A stretch of DNA of 17,492 bases, taken from Myxococcales bacterium (GTDB lineage Bacteria > Myxococcota_A > Polyangia > Polyangiales > JADJMO01). This document shows positions 14,754 through 17,492 of this stretch, in pieces (positions within the stretch are counted from its first letter, which is position 1; every line of letters starts with the position of its first letter). The notes beneath the pieces are model-generated. The model ran no database searches. It was not told where the DNA came from and saw only the letters and a list, made by a program, of their open reading frames with translations. Both the position numbers and the translations under genes were made by a program. Location of the stretch: NCBI GenBank assembly GCA_021783935.1, contig JAJXTK010000038.1:1-17492 (forward strand). Direction: 5' to 3'.

Positions 14754-16693
14754 CGCGTGAACTTCTCACCGTTCCACTTGTAGGTCACGACGGGCTCGCG
14801 CGCCCACGGCAAGAGCAGCGGCTCGAGCCCTACCTTCTGCTCCTCGGGGCCGAACGGGTAGGTCTTCTGCGTCCACCCCTTGGCCGCGCCGCGCACGACC
14901 TCGATCGTCCCCTTCGCGCTGCCGACGCGCAGCGTGGCCTCGACGCGATCGGCGCCGATCGCGCGGGCGACCTCGACGCTGAGCACGGGGACGAGCTGCA
15001 CCGACGAGCCCGACGGCCGCGGGGTGTAGACCGCGACGATCTCGCGCGCGACCTCCTGCTCGACCGCGCCGCCCGTGAGCGTCGCGCGGACGACCCCTCG
15101 CACGAAGATCTCGTCGCGCCCGTCGCCCGTGGCGTCGTGGACCGACACCTCGAGGATGTCCTTGTCGGACGCGAAGCGCGTCATCTGGGCGAACGCGTAG
15201 CCGGCGTTGTCGCCGCCGATGGCGACGACCAGGTCGCGGCCGTAGAGCGCGACGCGCCCCGTGCGGCCCGTCACGACGGTGACGTCGGCCACGTGGCGCG
15301 CGCGCACCTCGGCGCCGACGCCGCGATCCTTGCGGTATTGGCGAAAGACCGCGGAGGTGTCGGGCGGCGGCGCGATCACCGCCGCCACCGGCGCCGTGGT
15401 GGCCGTCGGCTTCGACGCGGCGGGCATCGCGGCCGGCGTCTGGCTCGTCTCGCGGTCCTTCACGAACGAGAGCGTCGCGCTAGAGAACGAGAACGACCGC
15501 TCCTTCACGCTGCCCCACGGCCACAGGATCGGATCGACGTCGGCGGCGATCGGCTCGCGGTAGCTCGCGACGGTCCAGCCCTTGGCCGGCTCGTAGCCGA
15601 CGCTCGCCGTCGCCTTCCCCTTGGCGACCGAGAACGAGACGCGATCGCGCAGCTCCTCGCCCGATGCGCCCAGCACGGCGGTCTCGTGCGCGAACACGCG
15701 CGCGGGGCGCTCGCCCGCGAGCATCCACACGCCGAGCGCCTCGCGCGTGATCGAGCCCGCTCGCACGCGCGTGGTGAACAGGAGGTCGCTCTTCGCGTCA
15801 CCGGTGACGTCGCGCGCTTCGAGCCCGAGCACCTCCGCGCCGACGTCGAGCGCGACGAACTGCTTGCCCTCCTTGAAGGCCGGGCCGAGGACGAACAGCG
15901 TGCGCCCGAACAAGAGGGCGCGCTCGTACATCGCGTCGCCCGTGAGATCGGCGATGACCTCGTAGCTCGCGTCTCGCAGCGTCTGCCGACGCGCGGCGAG
16001 ATCGGCCGGCAGCCCCTGCTCGGCGAGCGTGAGCAGGTTGCCGAGCCGTTCGGGGGCGTCGACCGCGCCGCCGCTCGTCGCCCGCACGCCGCGCAACGAC
16101 CGACCGTCGCCGTCGTAGACGCGCAGCGCGCCGCGCAGCCCCGCGCGCGTGGTCTTGGCCTCGGGGAACGCGCTCCAGGGGACGAACCCCTCGAGGTAGT
16201 AGCCGCCCCCCTTGCGGTTCGCTTCGAAAAGCTTGGCCGCGTCGATGGTCTTGCCGGCGCTCGGGCCGGCGCGATGCTTCACGGTGCCGGTGCTCGCGCC
16301 CGGGATCCCCGCGTAGAAGCCGACCTCGTAGGCCACGAGCGACGGCTGCCCCTTCCACACACCGACCTTCGGGAAGGCCACGATCAGCGAGACGCAGTCC
16401 TCGTTCGCGCCGAACGAGGAGGTCCGCCCGACGCCGCCCTTCTTGGCGACCTCGGCGCCGATCCAGAGCCCTTGGTCGTCGTAGCCTGCGTAGAACGTCG
16501 TGGTCGGGCCGCTCCCCTCGATGCTCTCGCTCGCCGGCGTCGAGCCGGGCCACTCGTAGAGCTTGCCGTCGAGCTTGATGGCCCCCGGTGCGAGCCGATC
16601 GAGCACGACGTCGGCCGCCCGGGCGAGGTGCGGCGAGAGGGCGGCGAGGAGCAGGGCGAGCGGCGGCGCGGCGAGCAGGGCGGAGAGGCGCAT
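14750..16693 (-). CDS. Secreted protein with CBM9-like domain and repeated module (647 aa)
   Basis: An exported protein of unknown function. The signal peptide (1-27) ends LARA before ADVVLDRLAPG. Residues 28-215 look like a CBM9-type carbohydrate-binding sandwich: IKLDGKLYEWPGS, then FYAGYDDQGLWIGAEV and ANEDCVSLIVAF. Two related modules follow. Module A (about 240-410) and module B (about 465-647) share DVTGDAKSDLLF / DATGDGRDEIF, which look like calcium-binding DxxGD loops, and AKGWT…DPILWPW / AKGWT…EPLLLPW. A Thr/Ala/Pro linker (415-447) separates them. No catalytic motif is seen. I start at MRLSALL (16693), because an upstream start at 16774 only adds a charged Gly/Pro stretch before the signal. 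It is divergent from the GNAT gene across 192 bp. Binding to cell-wall or environmental polysaccharide is inferred. Confidence 0.85.
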   Translation of the reverse strand: MRLSALLAAPPLALLLAALSPHLARAADVVLDRLAPGAIKLDGKLYEWPGSTPASESIEGSGPTTTFYAGYDDQGLWIGAEVAKKGGVGRTSSFGANEDCVSLIVAFPKVGVWKGQPSLVAYEVGFYAGIPGASTGTVKHRAGPSAGKTIDAAKLFEANRKGGGYYLEGFVPWSAFPEAKTTRAGLRGALRVYDGDGRSLRGVRATSGGAVDAPERLGNLLTLAEQGLPADLAARRQTLRDASYEVIADLTGDAMYERALLFGRTLFVLGPAFKEGKQFVALDVGAEVLGLEARDVTGDAKSDLLFTTRVRAGSITREALGVWMLAGERPARVFAHETAVLGASGEELRDRVSFSVAKGKATASVGYEPAKGWTVASYREPIAADVDPILWPWGSVKERSFSFSSATLSFVKDRETSQTPAAMPAASKPTATTAPVAAVIAPPPDTSAVFRQYRKDRGVGAEVRARHVADVTVVTGRTGRVALYGRDLVVAIGGDNAGYAFAQMTRFASDKDILEVSVHDATGDGRDEIFVRGVVRATLTGGAVEQEVAREIVAVYTPRPSGSSVQLVPVLSVEVARAIGADRVEATLRVGSAKGTIEVVRGAAKGWTQKTYPFGPEEQKVGLEPLLLPWAREPVVTYKWNGEKFTR

Positions 16694-16885
16694 GGGGTCG
16701 AACGGGCCCGGACCGGGCACGCGGCCGGAAGTTCCCTTGGGGGAGCCGTCGCCGCAATCGGAGGGCCGAGCCATTGGACGGCCGTGACGTCCGGCGCTTC
16801 AGCGTGCGGCGTCGACGGACGCCCAGGCCCATCCGCGCGGCCGTTCGGGCGCCCCTCGGCGGTCGTGTCGTGATACGTATGCTCG

Positions 16886-17440
16886 GTGCAGGTCGAGCCA
16901 CGCAAGCTGCGCGACGATCTCGTGATCCGCGGCGCCGTGCGCGAGGACGCGCATGCCATCGCGCGCATCCTCAAGGAGGGGGCCGACGACGGCCTCGTCT
17001 CGCGCGTCGACGAGGTCGATCCGGCCGCCGTGTCGCGGCAGATCGAGTTCGCTCGCGCGATGTCGAACTCGCTCTACGTCGTAGCGGCGGTGCCGCTGCC
17101 GGACGACGACGAGGTCATCGGCCTGCTGGCGCTCGAAGGGCAGCCGCTGATGCGCTTGCACGACGTCGCGCGGCTGACGATGGCCGTGGCGCGCCAGCAC
17201 CGAGGCCACGGCGTCGGCCGGGCCATGATGCGCTACGCGCTGGAGGTCGCCGATCGCTCCGGCCAGATCCGCAAGATCGAGCTGCTCACGCGCGCGAACA
17301 ACGAGACGGCGATCCACCTGTACTCGAGCCTCGGCTTCGCGGAGGAGGGGCGCCTGCGCGCGCGCCTGCGGCTCGAGGACGGCAGCTACCTCGACGACGT
17401 CTGCATGGCGCGGTTCAAGCCCCACGCCGCTGCGGAATGA
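16886..17440 (+). CDS. GNAT family N-acetyltransferase
   Basis: An acetyl-CoA-dependent transferase, substrate unknown. The 184 aa have the GNAT order: VIRGAVREDAHAIARIL (13-29), central strand DEVIGLLALEG (75-85), motif A LTMAVARQHRGHGVGRAMM (97-115), which holds the acetyl-CoA loop, then IELLTRANNETAIHLYSSLG (131-150) with Asn139 and Tyr146, and GFAEEGR. Such proteins act on ribosomal proteins, small amines or antibiotics; the length and 'RGHGVGRAMM' pattern resemble the RimI/PhnO group rather than any resistance enzyme I can name. The GTG start has no clear Shine-Dalgarno, and a TACGTA (16874-16879) lies only 6 nt before it, so a very short leader is possible. Its TGA overlaps the next ATG. 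Confidence 0.9.
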   Translation: MQVEPRKLRDDLVIRGAVREDAHAIARILKEGADDGLVSRVDEVDPAAVSRQIEFARAMSNSLYVVAAVPLPDDDEVIGLLALEGQPLMRLHDVARLTMAVARQHRGHGVGRAMMRYALEVADRSGQIRKIELLTRANNETAIHLYSSLGFAEEGRLRARLRLEDGSYLDDVCMARFKPHAAAE

Positions 17441-17492
17441 GCGTGCCGCTCGGCCCGGGGCGAAGGCTCGTCGCGATCGCGGTGCTGCCGAT
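17437..17492 (+). CDS. Start of a coupled downstream gene, truncated by the window
   Basis: The ATG (17437-17439) overlaps the TGA stop of the acetyltransferase gene in an ATGA arrangement, a usual sign of translational coupling within an operon. The visible 18 residues begin MSVPLGPGRRLVAIAVLP and stay open to the window edge. The hydrophobic stretch after RR could be the start of a signal or strand, but there is too little to assign a family. Confidence 0.5.
   Translation, partial: MSVPLGPGRRLVAIAVLP

Noticed and set aside
14051..16873. Very long plus-strand frame of 940 codons opposite nusB and the CBM9-like gene
   Set aside because: It is an Arg/Ala/Asp-rich shadow of genuine minus-strand genes, with no recognisable domains; high GC suppresses stops in the antisense frame.

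Overview
The window is about 17.5 kb of very GC-rich bacterial DNA. Genes are packed on both strands, with strong G/C bias at third codon positions, many lipoproteins, FHA-domain proteins and no mobile-element genes. The style suggests a Myxococcota (Polyangia-like) chromosome: FHA proteins, a near-consensus sigma-54 promoter, lipoproteins of lineage-restricted type, and a double-FHA protein with a conserved-looking 'HVQTEDSG…HIITHLFADGG' block that I associate with myxobacterial proteins. That placement is inference, because no rRNA or other taxonomic marker is present.

Layout. (1) 1-3.65 kb: a dispersed repeat overlaps the stop codon of a minus-strand double-FHA protein. A 381-bp divergent gap follows, then a rhomboid protease and a small tail-anchored FHA protein. 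(2) 3.65-6.5 kb: a full-length ClpB disaggregase preceded by a near-perfect sigma-54 type promoter (GG-N10-GC). (3) 6.5-8.25 kb: an unrecognised 197-aa protein convergent with clpB across a palindromic hairpin, and glutamate racemase (murI). (4) 8.25-11.3 kb: a minus-strand pair of secreted lipoproteins, a GH31 alpha-glycosidase followed directly by a small Cys-rich lipoprotein. (5) 11.3-12.2 kb: dapD, only 21 bp from the divergent GH31 start. (6) 12.2-13.5 kb: a metal-regulator-like operator (Fur-box resemblance) and an unusual nested inverted-repeat leader covering the start codon of an outer-membrane barrel-like protein. This is followed by a single-haem cytochrome c lipoprotein in the same operon. 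(7) 13.5-14.6 kb: nusB and an orphan leucyl-aminopeptidase N-domain-like protein. (8) 14.6-16.7 kb: a second copy of the dispersed repeat, again overlapping the stop codon of a minus-strand gene, here a secreted protein with a CBM9-like domain and two repeated modules. (9) 16.9 kb to the end: a GNAT acetyltransferase translationally coupled (ATGA) to a gene that runs off the window.

Housekeeping functions are peptidoglycan and lysine precursor supply (murI for D-Glu, dapD for the DAP/lysine route), protein quality control (clpB) and transcription antitermination (nusB). Accessory functions are envelope proteins and phosphothreonine-type signalling adaptors. The most unusual points are the repeat family that twice coincides with a stop codon, the operator/leader structure ahead of the barrel-plus-cytochrome operon, and the sigma-54 type promoter ahead of clpB.
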